Source: an uncultured Elusimicrobiales bacterium | GTDB taxonomy: Bacteria > Elusimicrobiota > Elusimicrobia > Elusimicrobiales > Elusimicrobiaceae | Length of the DNA: 64,000 nt | Assembly (NCBI GenBank): GCA_944327085.1 | Contig: CALVGG010000004.1 | Coordinates: 88,873-152,872, forward strand | Direction: 5' to 3' | Translations under genes and position numbers: made by a program | Shown here: piece by piece, positions 9,512 to 17,198 of the stretch | Position numbering within the stretch: the first letter of the stretch is position 1 | How the letters are laid out: the number at the start of each line of letters is the position of its first letter | The notes under the pieces: generated by a model | Databases searched by the model: none | Seen by the model: the letters and a program-made list of their open reading frames with translations, nothing else | Told to the model about the DNA's origin: nothing

Positions 9512-10345
9512 ATGGGAGAAATAATTTGTATCGCCAACCAAAAAGGCGGTGTGGGTAAAACAACTACTTCTATTAATTTGGCCTATGCTTTGGCTACTTT
9601 AAACCGCCAGGTTTTATTGGTTGATTTTGACCCGCAAGGCAATGCCGGTTCCGGCCTGGGGGTTACCTTGGGGGATGCGGATAAGTCGGTTTATCATCTG
9701 CTTACCAAAACCGCCCGCTTTGAAGACGTAGTGCGCCAAACCGCCAATGAAATGCTGGACGTGCTACCTGCCTGCAAAAACTTAGCTGGGGCAGAAGTGG
9801 AGCTGGTGAACGTGCGCGGGCGTGAAAATATGCTGGCGGAAGCCTTAAACCCGCTGCGCCCTATGTATGATTTTATTTTGATAGACTGCCCGCCTTCTTT
9901 GGGTTTGCTTACTTTAAACGCTTTGATGGCGGCGGACAGTGTGATTACTCCCGTGCAGTGTGAATATTACGCCATGGAAGGCCTGGCCCATTTTATGACC
10001 ACCATTGGCAAAATTAAACAATTTTTAAACCCCCGCTTAAAGCTGGATGGCGGCATTCTTACGATGTATGATGCCCGCATGAATTTATCCAAACAAGTGT
10101 TTGAAGAGGTAAGCCATTTCTTTGGGGATAAAGTTTATAAAACCCCCATTCCGCGTAACATCCGCCTGGCGGAAGCGCCCAGCTTTGGCCAAGCCATTTT
10201 TGATTATGACCCCGCCTGCCGGGGGGCGGCTGCTTATTTGGATTTAGCAGCCGAATTTTTAAGCCGCCGCGGCATAGATGTAAGCGATTATAAAGAAGCC
10301 GCTTTTACCGGCCCGGCTGCTTATAATTATGATTTTGGAGGCTGA
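9512..10345 (+). CDS. parA: Chromosome partitioning ATPase ParA (Soj)
   Basis: Deviant Walker A ATPase that segregates the origin region together with ParB and parS. 277 residues. The motif KGGVGKTT covers residues 11-18; LLVDFDPQGNAGSG is the Walker A prime region and LIDCPPSLGLLTLNAL the Walker B region. GGAGG precedes the ATG. parB follows after 5 bases. Its position within 10 kb of dnaA fits origin-proximal par loci. The last 15 or so residues (FTGPAAYNYDFGG) are a short family-unlike tail. Confidence 0.96.
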   Translation: MGEIICIANQKGGVGKTTTSINLAYALATLNRQVLLVDFDPQGNAGSGLGVTLGDADKSVYHLLTKTARFEDVVRQTANEMLDVLPACKNLAGAEVELVNVRGRENMLAEALNPLRPMYDFILIDCPPSLGLLTLNALMAADSVITPVQCEYYAMEGLAHFMTTIGKIKQFLNPRLKLDGGILTMYDARMNLSKQVFEEVSHFFGDKVYKTPIPRNIRLAEAPSFGQAIFDYDPACRGAAAYLDLAAEFLSRRGIDVSDYKEAAFTGPAAYNYDFGG

Positions 10346-10350
10346 CATAC

Positions 10351-11241
10351 ATGTCCAGACAAGCTTTAGGCAAAGGCCTTGACGCCTTACTCAAACAAAC
10401 CCGTGAAATGGTGGAAAACCCTGCCGCCGCGGCACCCGCTAACGGCAACCAGGTGGCTAAAATTGCCATTTCCAAAATTGTTCCCAACCGGTTCCAGCCC
10501 CGCCGGGTATTTAATGATGAAAAACTGGCCGAGTTAGCCCAGTCCATTAAAGAGCACGGCCTTACCCAGCCTATTGTGGTAGTGTATGATGCCGGCTTGG
10601 ATAAATATGAAATTGTGGTGGGGGAACGCCGCTTCCGCGCCAGCCAGTTGGCCGGCCTTACGGAAATTGACGCCATTATCCATAAACATTTGGATGACAA
10701 GCAAATGTGCGCCCTGGCGTTGATTGAAAACATCCAGCGCGAAGATTTAAACCCTATAGAAACCGCCCTGGGCTACAAAAGCCTGATGAGCAAGTTTTAT
10801 GTAACCCAAACGGAGCTGGCTTCTTATTGCGGTAAATCCAAAGCGGCGGTGTCCAACTCCTTACGTTTGTTGGAATTACCGCAAGACATTCAACAAGCCT
10901 TGCAAGACGGTGTAATTACCGAAGGCCACGGCAAGGCCCTGTTAATGGTAACGGATCCTGCCAAAAGGGCTGCTTTATTTGCCAAATTGCAAAAAAGCAA
11001 AATGTCCGTCCGCCAGGCGGAAGACGCCGCCCGCGTCTTAATGCTGCCTGCCGGCAAGCCGGTTAAAGCGGCCAAACCGGTGGAAATCACTGCGTTTGAG
11101 GCGGATTTACAAACTGCTTTAGGCACCAAGGTAGAAGTAAAATGCGGCAAGAATCCCAAAAAAGGCACATTGGTCATTCATTATAATTCTTTAGATGAAT
11201 TGGACAATATTGCCGGCCGTTTAAAAAATAAGTTATTATAA
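10351..11241 (+). CDS. parB: Chromosome partitioning protein ParB (Spo0J)
   Basis: DNA-binding CTPase that loads at parS and spreads along the chromosome. 296 residues. The N-terminal ParB/Sulfiredoxin domain has NRFQPRRVF and the CTP-binding box GERRFRASQL. The central helix-turn-helix is LASYCGKSKAAVSNSLRLL, and the C-terminal part is a dimer domain. The start is chosen by GGAGG 9 bases upstream, overlapping the end of parA. The two palindromes at 8433 and 9432 are its likely targets. Confidence 0.96.
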   Translation: MSRQALGKGLDALLKQTREMVENPAAAAPANGNQVAKIAISKIVPNRFQPRRVFNDEKLAELAQSIKEHGLTQPIVVVYDAGLDKYEIVVGERRFRASQLAGLTEIDAIIHKHLDDKQMCALALIENIQREDLNPIETALGYKSLMSKFYVTQTELASYCGKSKAAVSNSLRLLELPQDIQQALQDGVITEGHGKALLMVTDPAKRAALFAKLQKSKMSVRQAEDAARVLMLPAGKPVKAAKPVEITAFEADLQTALGTKVEVKCGKNPKKGTLVIHYNSLDELDNIAGRLKNKLL

Positions 11242-11257
11242 ACACCTTCCTACAGGG

Positions 11258-11283
11258 CCCCGGGTTCAGCCCGGGGTTTTTTT
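11258..11283 (+). terminator. Intrinsic terminator after parB
   Basis: CCCCGGG (11258-11264) pairs with CCCGGGG (11270-11276) across a 5-base loop, followed by seven T residues. Confidence 0.9.
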
Positions 11284-11609
11284 ATGCCGTTATGGGGCCC
11301 ATATGGGGGAAAAAGCATAAAACAAGGTGGTTTATGCTCCCTCTATCTTTAAAAAAGCCCTTTTTAAGCAAAAAGGCGGTTTATCGGGGCGATTGTTAAA
11401 AAATAAAGAAAGTATATGGGGTTAGCCTTAAAAACACACAGGCGGCCCGGTTTTGCTAAAAATAAAATTTTCCGTCGGAGACACCACCGTTTTTTGCGTA
11501 TTTTGGGCCTGTTTGGCCGTGCTTATGCGTAAAACATGCCGGCAAACTCTAAAAGTTAGTTAAACTAATTTTCATTAAATTTTTACGGTGCAGTTTTTGC
11601 CTGCAGATT
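11284..11609. other. Gene-free gap with hairpins
   Basis: No convincing coding region. AGCATAAA (11314-11321) and TTTATGCT (11331-11338) form a perfect 8-base stem with a 9-base loop, flanked by GGG and CCC. A second potential stem, GCCCTTTTT with AAAAAGGC, lies at about 11368-11390. These could belong to a small RNA or be operators. I see nothing else until the promoter of the zinc-ribbon gene. Confidence 0.35.
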
Positions 11610-11618
11610 TGCTATTAT
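11610..11618 (+). promoter_or_regulatory. Extended -10 promoter, leaderless start of the zinc-ribbon gene
   Basis: TGCTATTAT ends 7 bases before the ATG at 11626; no ribosome site is visible. Confidence 0.6.
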
Positions 11619-11625
11619 TTTGAAT

Positions 11626-11898
11626 ATGACTGAAAAATTAAAATTTTGCCAAAGCTGCGGTATGCCTTTGTTGGATGAGGCCTCTTTGGGCACCAATGAA
11701 GACGGCTCCCCCAATGCCGAATATTGTGCTTACTGTTACCAACACGGAGATTTTACCGCCGATTTAACGATGGATGAAATGATAGAAACCTGCGTTCCGT
11801 TTATGACGCAGTCCCACCCGGAGCTTTCCCCCAGGCAAGCGCATGAAATGATGCGCCTGGTTCTCCCGTCTTTAAAACGCTGGAAGCAAAAATCCTAA
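11626..11898 (+). CDS. Small zinc-ribbon protein
   Basis: 90-residue protein of the putative zinc-ribbon family (Zn_ribbon_2 type). CQSCGMPL near residue 8 and CAYCYQHG near residue 36 supply a four-cysteine site. The rest (FTADLTMDEMIETCVPFM) matches the family's second half. Function is unknown; relatives occur alone or attached to regulators. An upstream TTG at 11620 is possible, but the ATG at 11626 fits the -10 box spacing. Single-gene unit. Confidence 0.8.
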   Translation: MTEKLKFCQSCGMPLLDEASLGTNEDGSPNAEYCAYCYQHGDFTADLTMDEMIETCVPFMTQSHPELSPRQAHEMMRLVLPSLKRWKQKS

Positions 11899-11917
11899 GT
11901 ACCGTTTGAACAGATAG

Positions 11918-11939
11918 CCCCTGCGTTATGTCGCGGGGG
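11918..11939. other. Hairpin between convergent genes
   Basis: CCCCTGCG (11918-11925) can pair with CGCGGGGG (11932-11939) across a 6-base loop, with one mismatch. No T-run follows on either strand, so it is at best a weak terminator for the zinc-ribbon gene and the minus-strand operon that ends at 11960. Confidence 0.35.
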
Positions 11940-11959
11940 GTATAGAAACAAAAGCCAAA

Positions 11960-13090
11960 TTATACGGTGGCGTCTTGCTCGTAAAAGGCACGTATTACGT
12001 CGCACACGCGCTGCACTTGTTCGGGCGTAATCTCGGGGAACATCGGCAGAGAAAGTACCTCTTGGCAGGCTTGTTGTGTGTGTGGGTAATCCTGCGGGTT
12101 TAATTGTAAGTGTGCATAAACGGGCTGGCTGTATAAAGCGGCCGGATAATACACCGCGCAGCCAATGCCGTGTTGGCGCAAGTAGGCCATTAATTCATCA
12201 CGCCGTTCCGCACGTATGGTGTATAAAGAAAAAGCTTGGCTCCAGCCGGCAGGCGGTGTGGGGGGAAGGGTAACCGGTACCCCGCAGAGCCCTTCTTCAT
12301 ACCAGGCGGCGGCTTTGCGGCGGGCGTCTGTCCATTGTTCCAGCAGGGGCAGTTGTACACGCAGCATAGCGGCTTGCACCTCATCCATGCACAAGGGATA
12401 GCCGTCACAAATATAGCTGTTGGGGTCATCGGTCGCGCGCCCGCAGTGGCGCAATGCGCGGGCCGCGGCGGCCAGTTCGTCATCATTGGTGGTTACACAA
12501 CCGGCATTGGCGCAGGCGCTTACATTATTGCCGGGGTAAAAGCTAAATGCGCCCGCCGTGCCAATACCGCCCACGCAAACGCCGTCCGCCTGGGACAAAA
12601 TGGCTTGGGAACATCCTTCAATTACTTTTAGGCCGTGCTCGTTAGCCAGGTGCATAATGGCTTCCATATTGGCGGGATAGCCGTATAAATGCACGGGCAA
12701 AATGGCTTTGGTATTTTTGGTTATTTTACGTTCCGCGTCTTGCACGTCTAAAGTATAGGTGCGCGGGTCAATATCGGCAAATACAAAATCTGCGCCTGTT
12801 AATGCAACAGAAGCGGCTGTTGTACTAAAAGCAAACGGCGTGGTAATTACTTCATCCCCCGGGCCTATGCCGGCGGCCCGTAAGGCCAGGTGCAGGGCCC
12901 CGCCGCCGGAGCAGGCAATGCAATGTTTAACGCCTATTAACTGGGCAAATTCTTCTTCAAACCGGGCGGTTTGAGGGCCTAAAAGCCATTGGTTGGAATT
13001 CAACGCTTCCAAAACCGCTTGATGCAGGCGGGGTTTTAAGGCTTGATATGGGGCTTGCAGGTTAAATAATGGGATTGGCTCGTCAGCCAT
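11960..13090 (-). CDS. DegT/DnrJ/EryC1-like protein lacking the PLP lysine
   Basis: 376 residues, full length for the DegT/DnrJ/EryC1/StrS sugar aminotransferase fold. It retains TPFAFSTTAASVALTGA, FADIDPRTYTLD, HLYGYPANMEAI and FSFYPG. The lysine that forms the Schiff base with PLP is replaced by Asn188 (FSFYPGNNVSACANAG; family pattern near YPGKNLGAYGDGG). The Asp that contacts the pyridine nitrogen is Gly159 (VIEGCSQA; family VIEDAAQA). The reading frame is intact, so this looks like a deliberate non-aminotransferase paralogue rather than a pseudogene. An AGGAGC site precedes the ATG; it is last in an operon with the DUF1646 and MgtC genes. Confidence 0.75.
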   Translation of the reverse strand: MADEPIPLFNLQAPYQALKPRLHQAVLEALNSNQWLLGPQTARFEEEFAQLIGVKHCIACSGGGALHLALRAAGIGPGDEVITTPFAFSTTAASVALTGADFVFADIDPRTYTLDVQDAERKITKNTKAILPVHLYGYPANMEAIMHLANEHGLKVIEGCSQAILSQADGVCVGGIGTAGAFSFYPGNNVSACANAGCVTTNDDELAAAARALRHCGRATDDPNSYICDGYPLCMDEVQAAMLRVQLPLLEQWTDARRKAAAWYEEGLCGVPVTLPPTPPAGWSQAFSLYTIRAERRDELMAYLRQHGIGCAVYYPAALYSQPVYAHLQLNPQDYPHTQQACQEVLSLPMFPEITPEQVQRVCDVIRAFYEQDATV

Positions 13091-13104
13091 AGGCGCTCCT
13101 GTAT

Positions 13105-13734
13105 TTATTTGTATAAAGATTTTACTTCCGGCATTTCCAGTAAATCTTTGGTGATTTTATAAAATTCTCTGCCCGTAAATGTAGCCGTAATGGCCACCAC
13201 AAACATATTATCCTGTTTGGTTACTTCCTGTTTTAATATGGAAATTTTGTGGCTTTCTATGCGGCGGCAAATATCATCTACCACGGCCCATTTGGGGGTG
13301 CATTGCAGGTAAATGGTGTCGTAATGTTTTACAAATTCCAGCAGTTTAATGGTTTTGCGCACGCCCAGCTGAATAAGCAATATAGAGGCCGCAAACAATG
13401 CCGCCAGTACGTATTCCCCATATCCTACCGCCATACCAATAGCCGCCACCAGCCACACGCCGGCGGCGGTGGTCAGGCCGGAAATTTTGTTCCCGTCTCT
13501 TAGGATAGACCCCGCACCAATAAACCCCACACCGGTTACAATTTGTGCGGCAATGCGGCCGGGGTCTCCGCCCTGGTTGCCCATGTATTGAGACAGTATG
13601 GTAAACAGCGTGGCCCCCAAGCAGATTAAGCAGTTGGTGGCGTATCCGGCGGGCTTATCGTGGTATTGGCGTTCCATCCCCAGTGCCCCGCCCAAGATTA
13701 AAGACAAAGCCACTTTAATTAAAATTTCATCCAT
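13105..13734 (-). CDS. MgtC/SapB family membrane protein
   Basis: 209 residues with several N-terminal membrane helices. The family signatures are LGGALGMERQY near residue 15, GYATNCLICLGATLF, and GVGFIGAGSILRDGN near residue 71. The C-terminal 80 residues form a soluble ACT-like domain. MgtC proteins aid survival in low magnesium and modulate ATP synthase in some bacteria; a general role in ion homeostasis is the safest reading. It starts 4 bases after the upstream DUF1646 gene and has no clear ribosome site, suggesting translational coupling. Confidence 0.88.
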   Translation of the reverse strand: MDEILIKVALSLILGGALGMERQYHDKPAGYATNCLICLGATLFTILSQYMGNQGGDPGRIAAQIVTGVGFIGAGSILRDGNKISGLTTAAGVWLVAAIGMAVGYGEYVLAALFAASILLIQLGVRKTIKLLEFVKHYDTIYLQCTPKWAVVDDICRRIESHKISILKQEVTKQDNMFVVAITATFTGREFYKITKDLLEMPEVKSLYK

Positions 13735-13738
13735 AGCT

Positions 13739-14797
13739 TTATAATACCAAAGACATTATAATAAAGTAAATTACCATTAAAACAATTCCCACAGGCAGGG
13801 CTTCCCGCGCCCATTCTTTGCTTTTAATATTTAATTTGGAGGCGCAAATAATATTGGGTATATTGCCCGGTATTAATAATCCGCCCGCCAAAATGAGGGA
13901 CATGGTTAAAAATACCAGCGTTTCTTTCCCCAGCGACGGCATAATTTCTATGCTGGCCAGGGTGGCGTTATCCAACACGGCCGAGAGGGAGTTTATCCAA
14001 TACAAAGCATATTTGGAAAGCTTGGTAATGGTTTGCGCGGCCAGCGGTTTTAATCCTTCCCCCAGCCAAATGAGGGCCGCCACAAACAAATACACTTTTC
14101 CGGCGCGTATTAAAATGGTTTTGTACGTTTCGCCGCGGGCATTGTCCTGCGCGGGCTGGGTTAATTGGCGCCCTTTGCCCAAGCGGGAGGCCAACAGGGC
14201 AAACAACAAAATGCCCGGCACAATCCATATACCCATTAGTTTAAGCAAAAACAAAAAATCCGCAAAATAAGGGGCTCCTTTTAATTTGGCCACAATAATG
14301 GTGGAAAGCGGCTCCCCAATTGGCGTTAATACGGCGCCCAGCCCCACGGCAAAACAAATGTATACGGTTAGTTTAATTTTCAGGCGTTCGTCTAAATCTA
14401 ATAATTTGATAATTTCGGCCGCTGCCAATGCCGCCACAATGGCGGTAATAATGCTGGACGTTAACCCCAATACAAGTACCGTGCAAAACAGCAAAATGCG
14501 CGGGCCGGTTTTCTTTTCCAACCAGTGAATGCCGTGCGCCAAATACGCACCGAATTTTTTAAACAACACCCCCAACACCAACACGGCAGCCGTAATGGTA
14601 AGCGGTTCTTTTAGCCCTTCCGCCACCAAATGGCCGGACCATAAACCGGAAATACTTACGGCCGCCACGCCGCACACCAGTAAAAAAATCTCCAATTCTT
14701 CTTCAATTTTGTGAATTAAAAACGGCAGCGTCAGCGCGGCCAGCACCACCACGGCCAATGCCCCCATTGTGAAAGCAGAATAAGTTTGTACTTCCAT
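13739..14797 (-). CDS. DUF1646-type permease
   Basis: 352-residue integral membrane protein with about ten hydrophobic segments, resembling the DUF1646 family within the broader ion transporter superfamily. Recognisable stretches are LTSSIITAIVAALAAAEI and GAVLTPIGEPLSTIIVAKL, the re-entrant-like loops of such carriers. Substrate is unknown, probably a cation or small anion. AAGGAGCAAAGC precedes the ATG. First gene of an operon with MgtC and the DegT-like gene. Confidence 0.75.
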   Translation of the reverse strand: MEVQTYSAFTMGALAVVVLAALTLPFLIHKIEEELEIFLLVCGVAAVSISGLWSGHLVAEGLKEPLTITAAVLVLGVLFKKFGAYLAHGIHWLEKKTGPRILLFCTVLVLGLTSSIITAIVAALAAAEIIKLLDLDERLKIKLTVYICFAVGLGAVLTPIGEPLSTIIVAKLKGAPYFADFLFLLKLMGIWIVPGILLFALLASRLGKGRQLTQPAQDNARGETYKTILIRAGKVYLFVAALIWLGEGLKPLAAQTITKLSKYALYWINSLSAVLDNATLASIEIMPSLGKETLVFLTMSLILAGGLLIPGNIPNIICASKLNIKSKEWAREALPVGIVLMVIYFIIMSLVL

Positions 14798-14830
14798 GCT
14801 TTGCTCCTTAACTAAAAAATATCAGGTTAT

Positions 14831-14863
14831 AAAAAAACCCGCTGTCCGTTAGGGCAACGGGTT
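14831..14863 (-). terminator. Intrinsic terminator of the beta-barrel gene
   Basis: On the minus strand AACCCG pairs with CGGGTT with further inner pairing, followed by seven T residues (read as A at 14831-14837 on the plus strand). Confidence 0.8.
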
Positions 14864-14881
14864 GATACGCACAACAAAGGC

Positions 14882-15535
14882 TTAAAATCGGCAGCCGATT
14901 TTTAACATAGCGCTTAAATAATGGTAGCGGCTTTTGCCCATTTGGTCGCTGTAATCGCCGTCCAGGTCTACCAGGTTATAGCGTCCTTCCAGGCCAAAAA
15001 TAACGGTGTCGTCAATATCAAACTCCACCCCGGCGCCCAGCATACCGGCCCAGCTGGTGCTGTTTACGGTATCATGCGTGCCGTCATCAAATTTCTCTTT
15101 AGAGAACATATGCCCGATACCCAAACCGGAAGTTACATACAAACGGGTGGGTTGAGAAGGGAAAAAGTTAAAACGCCCAATTACTAACCCCGTAGCAATG
15201 CCGGAGGTGTATTTGGCTTGTTGGGTGCCGGCGTTAAATTTATCGCCGCTGGCAAAGCCGGTATAGTTACCGTCTAACCCCAGGGTAAAAAACGGCCCGA
15301 TGTTACGCAAGAAAGCCAACCCCGCAGAAAAACCAGTTTTACCTATTTTTACTTCTTGGCCGTTGTGGGTCCAGTTGCCTTGCGGTTCGGCCACGCCGCC
15401 GTAAAATTCCACACGGGTGGTATTGTTGCGCAGGCCATATTCTTCCAGGCCGTAATAATCATGGTAGGCGTCTTTGGCCATTGCCGATAAAGGCGCCGTC
15501 GCTAATACAGCACACAGCAAAATGAGTTTTTTCAT
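14882..15535 (-). CDS. Outer-membrane beta-barrel protein
   Basis: 217 residues. A signal peptide MKKLILLCAVLATAPLSAMA is followed by alternating amphipathic strands: VEFYGGVAEPQGNW, GLEGRYNLVDLDGDY and the closing LKIGCRF ending in Phe, the usual signature recognised by the outer-membrane assembly machinery. Resembles small porin-like OmpA/OmpW-size barrels; the ligand is unknown. AAAGGAGCGGT precedes the ATG. Monocistronic, ended by its own terminator. A related but frameshifted barrel lies at 20949. Confidence 0.8.
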   Translation of the reverse strand: MKKLILLCAVLATAPLSAMAKDAYHDYYGLEEYGLRNNTTRVEFYGGVAEPQGNWTHNGQEVKIGKTGFSAGLAFLRNIGPFFTLGLDGNYTGFASGDKFNAGTQQAKYTSGIATGLVIGRFNFFPSQPTRLYVTSGLGIGHMFSKEKFDDGTHDTVNSTSWAGMLGAGVEFDIDDTVIFGLEGRYNLVDLDGDYSDQMGKSRYHYLSAMLKIGCRF

Positions 15536-15598
15536 ACCGCTCCTTTACAAGAAATAAGTTAAATTATTGTAACTGTTTTAAAGCATTTTTACAATACA

Positions 15599-16189
15599 CT
15601 ACAGGCCCCTTATTACAGCAAGCTCGGTTTGCGGGTTTTGAAAAACGCCGCTTTCCACGTCCTGCACCACGCGCTGCCACTGCCCGCGTGCTTTGAGTAT
15701 TTTCTCTGCCAGTTCACGCACGGCGCCGCGCCCGCCCGTTTTGCGGGTTACATACAGGGCCGCTTGCTGGGCTTCCGGCACACCGTTGGGTACGCTTAAA
15801 GGCAGGCCCACTTTTTTTAATACGCCCAGGTCTATCAGGTCGTCCCCCACAAAGGCAATTTCCTGCGGCAAAATACCACGGGTTTGCTGCACGTGGGCCA
15901 GCGCCTGGGTTTTGGCGGATATGTTGTAATATAACACGTCCATACCCAGGGCTTTGGCCCAAAATTCCAGCGTGGGACTGTTTCCCTTGGAAATAATACC
16001 CGTGGAAATACCGCAGTATTTTAAAAATAAGAGGCCCATGCCGTCTAATGATTCAAAGCGTTTTATTTCACGCGCGGTGCCGGTTTGATCGGTAAAAAAG
16101 CTGAGGGTGCCGTCGGTCATTACGCCGTCCACATCCGTTAAAAACATTTTAATTTGTTTGGCTTTTTGTTCAAATAGCGTATCATTCAT
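15599..16189 (-). CDS. kdsC: KDO 8-phosphate phosphatase (HAD family)
   Basis: 196 residues from the ATG at 16189, close to the usual KdsC length. The HAD nucleophile motif is LTDVDGVMTDG near residue 15 and motif III/IV is FVGDDLIDLGVLKKVG. It removes phosphate from KDO 8-phosphate in lipopolysaccharide core synthesis, implying an outer membrane with KDO. An upstream extension to 16336 is open but unlike the family. A TAGGAA site and a TATAAT box at 16206-16211 support this start. Divergent from the CsgG-like gene. Confidence 0.88.
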   Translation of the reverse strand: MNDTLFEQKAKQIKMFLTDVDGVMTDGTLSFFTDQTGTAREIKRFESLDGMGLLFLKYCGISTGIISKGNSPTLEFWAKALGMDVLYYNISAKTQALAHVQQTRGILPQEIAFVGDDLIDLGVLKKVGLPLSVPNGVPEAQQAALYVTRKTGGRGAVRELAEKILKARGQWQRVVQDVESGVFQNPQTELAVIRGL

Positions 16190-16205
16190 AATAGTTCCTA
16201 TATAA

Positions 16206-16211
16206 ATTATA
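16206..16211 (-). promoter_or_regulatory. -10 box of kdsC
   Basis: TATAAT on the minus strand, 16 bases upstream of the kdsC start; the short leader carries TAGGAA as ribosome site. It is divergent with the promoter at 16245. Confidence 0.55.
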
Positions 16212-16244
16212 GCTTTTATTGGTGTGCTCCCTGCCGTAAAATTA

Positions 16245-16250
16245 TATAAT
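16245..16250 (+). promoter_or_regulatory. -10 promoter, leaderless start of the CsgG-like gene
   Basis: TATAAT ends 6 bases before the ATG at 16257, with no Shine-Dalgarno sequence. Confidence 0.6.
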
Positions 16251-16256
16251 GAACAT

Positions 16257-16934
16257 ATGAAGAAAATTTTCTTATCCCTTTTGGTTTTTTGCATAACGTT
16301 TGCCGGGTGTACCCCTAAAACGGTCATCAGCCGCACGTATAATTTTAATCAAATGCGCCGCATTGGGATTATGTCTTTTGAGAGCAGCTGGTCCTCTTTG
16401 CAAGGGGTGGAAAACCTGTTTGCCAAATATTTAATCAGTGCCGGGTTTCAAGTGGTGGAACGCTCCCAGCTGGAAAGCGTACTGCAAGAGCACAACATTT
16501 CCGTATCGGGTTATTTATCGCCGGAAACTACCCGTGAGATAGGCAAAATTTTAGGGGTGGATGTACTGCTGATAGGCGAAGTAACCGCCTATACGCCTAC
16601 CCGTAAAGAATTAACCCTGGTGGCTACCCGCCGCACGGAAAGCCGCCCTGTGTACCGGCAGGACGTTATGCAGCTGCCGGATGGTTCATACGCGGCCTAT
16701 TCCCGCCGGGTGGGGACGGAATATTCCCACTCCAGCGAGCTGACCCCCCAGGAATACACCATTAATGCCCAGGTGGGTGTAATTGCCAAACTGGTGGATG
16801 TGGAAACCGGTGAAGTGGTGTGGATAGGCTCCGACGATGCGGAAAGCTCCAGCGCCCTGTCTGCCGCGGATTATTTGGCCCGCGTACTGGTAAAGAGTTT
16901 TACCAAAGAATTAGCCAAATTACAAAAACAATGA
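16257..16934 (+). CDS. CsgG-like lipoprotein
   Basis: 225 residues. The lipoprotein signal MKKIFLSLLVFCITFAGC ends at a lipobox cysteine. The body (RIGIMSFE, QVVERSQLESVLQE, EIGKILGVDVLLIGEV, VDVETGEVVW) matches the CsgG/GNA1162 fold of outer-membrane-associated proteins; the ERSQLESVL helix is characteristic. CsgG itself forms the curli secretion pore, but short relatives have unknown roles and no curlin gene is seen here. The ATG at 16257 fits both the signal peptide and the -10 box; an upstream in-frame extension is rejected. It overlaps the next gene by four bases. Confidence 0.82.
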   Translation: MKKIFLSLLVFCITFAGCTPKTVISRTYNFNQMRRIGIMSFESSWSSLQGVENLFAKYLISAGFQVVERSQLESVLQEHNISVSGYLSPETTREIGKILGVDVLLIGEVTAYTPTRKELTLVATRRTESRPVYRQDVMQLPDGSYAAYSRRVGTEYSHSSELTPQEYTINAQVGVIAKLVDVETGEVVWIGSDDAESSSALSAADYLARVLVKSFTKELAKLQKQ

Positions 16935-17185
16935 AACGCAAAAACCAAGGGCTGGAAGGCGGCTACGCCCAAGCCTGTGTAGAAGCCGTATTTATTTTTT
17001 TTAAAGCGCTAACCGTGCTGACGGTGCTAGCCGTGGCAGCCCTGGTGGCGGCGCAAAGTTCGGTGGCGCCGGTCAGCACCCGTTTGTTAGCCGCGCTGAC
17101 CGTAGAATATGCCGCCAAAAATTTAAAACCGTACCGGCCGTATTTCCCGGAACCGTATTTAATCCAATTAGAAGAAGAGGAATAA
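16931..17185 (+). CDS. Small single-span membrane protein
   Basis: 84 residues, family not recognised. The ATG overlaps the stop of the CsgG-like gene as ATGA, so it is translated by coupling. Residues about 21-42 (FIFFKALTVLTVLAVAALVA) form one membrane helix after a positively charged N-terminus. The C-terminus is Pro/Tyr-rich and acidic (YFPEPYLIQLEEEE). Its position ahead of serS with only a 13-base gap places it in the csgG-like/serS/TPR operon. A partner role for the lipoprotein is a guess. Confidence 0.6.
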   Translation: MKRKNQGLEGGYAQACVEAVFIFFKALTVLTVLAVAALVAAQSSVAPVSTRLLAALTVEYAAKNLKPYRPYFPEPYLIQLEEEE

Positions 17186-17198
17186 AAAGAGGTATTTT

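Noticed and set aside
16190..16336. 49-codon N-terminal extension of kdsC
   Set aside because: Runs across the divergent promoters and into the CsgG-like gene; the family begins at MNDTLFEQ.
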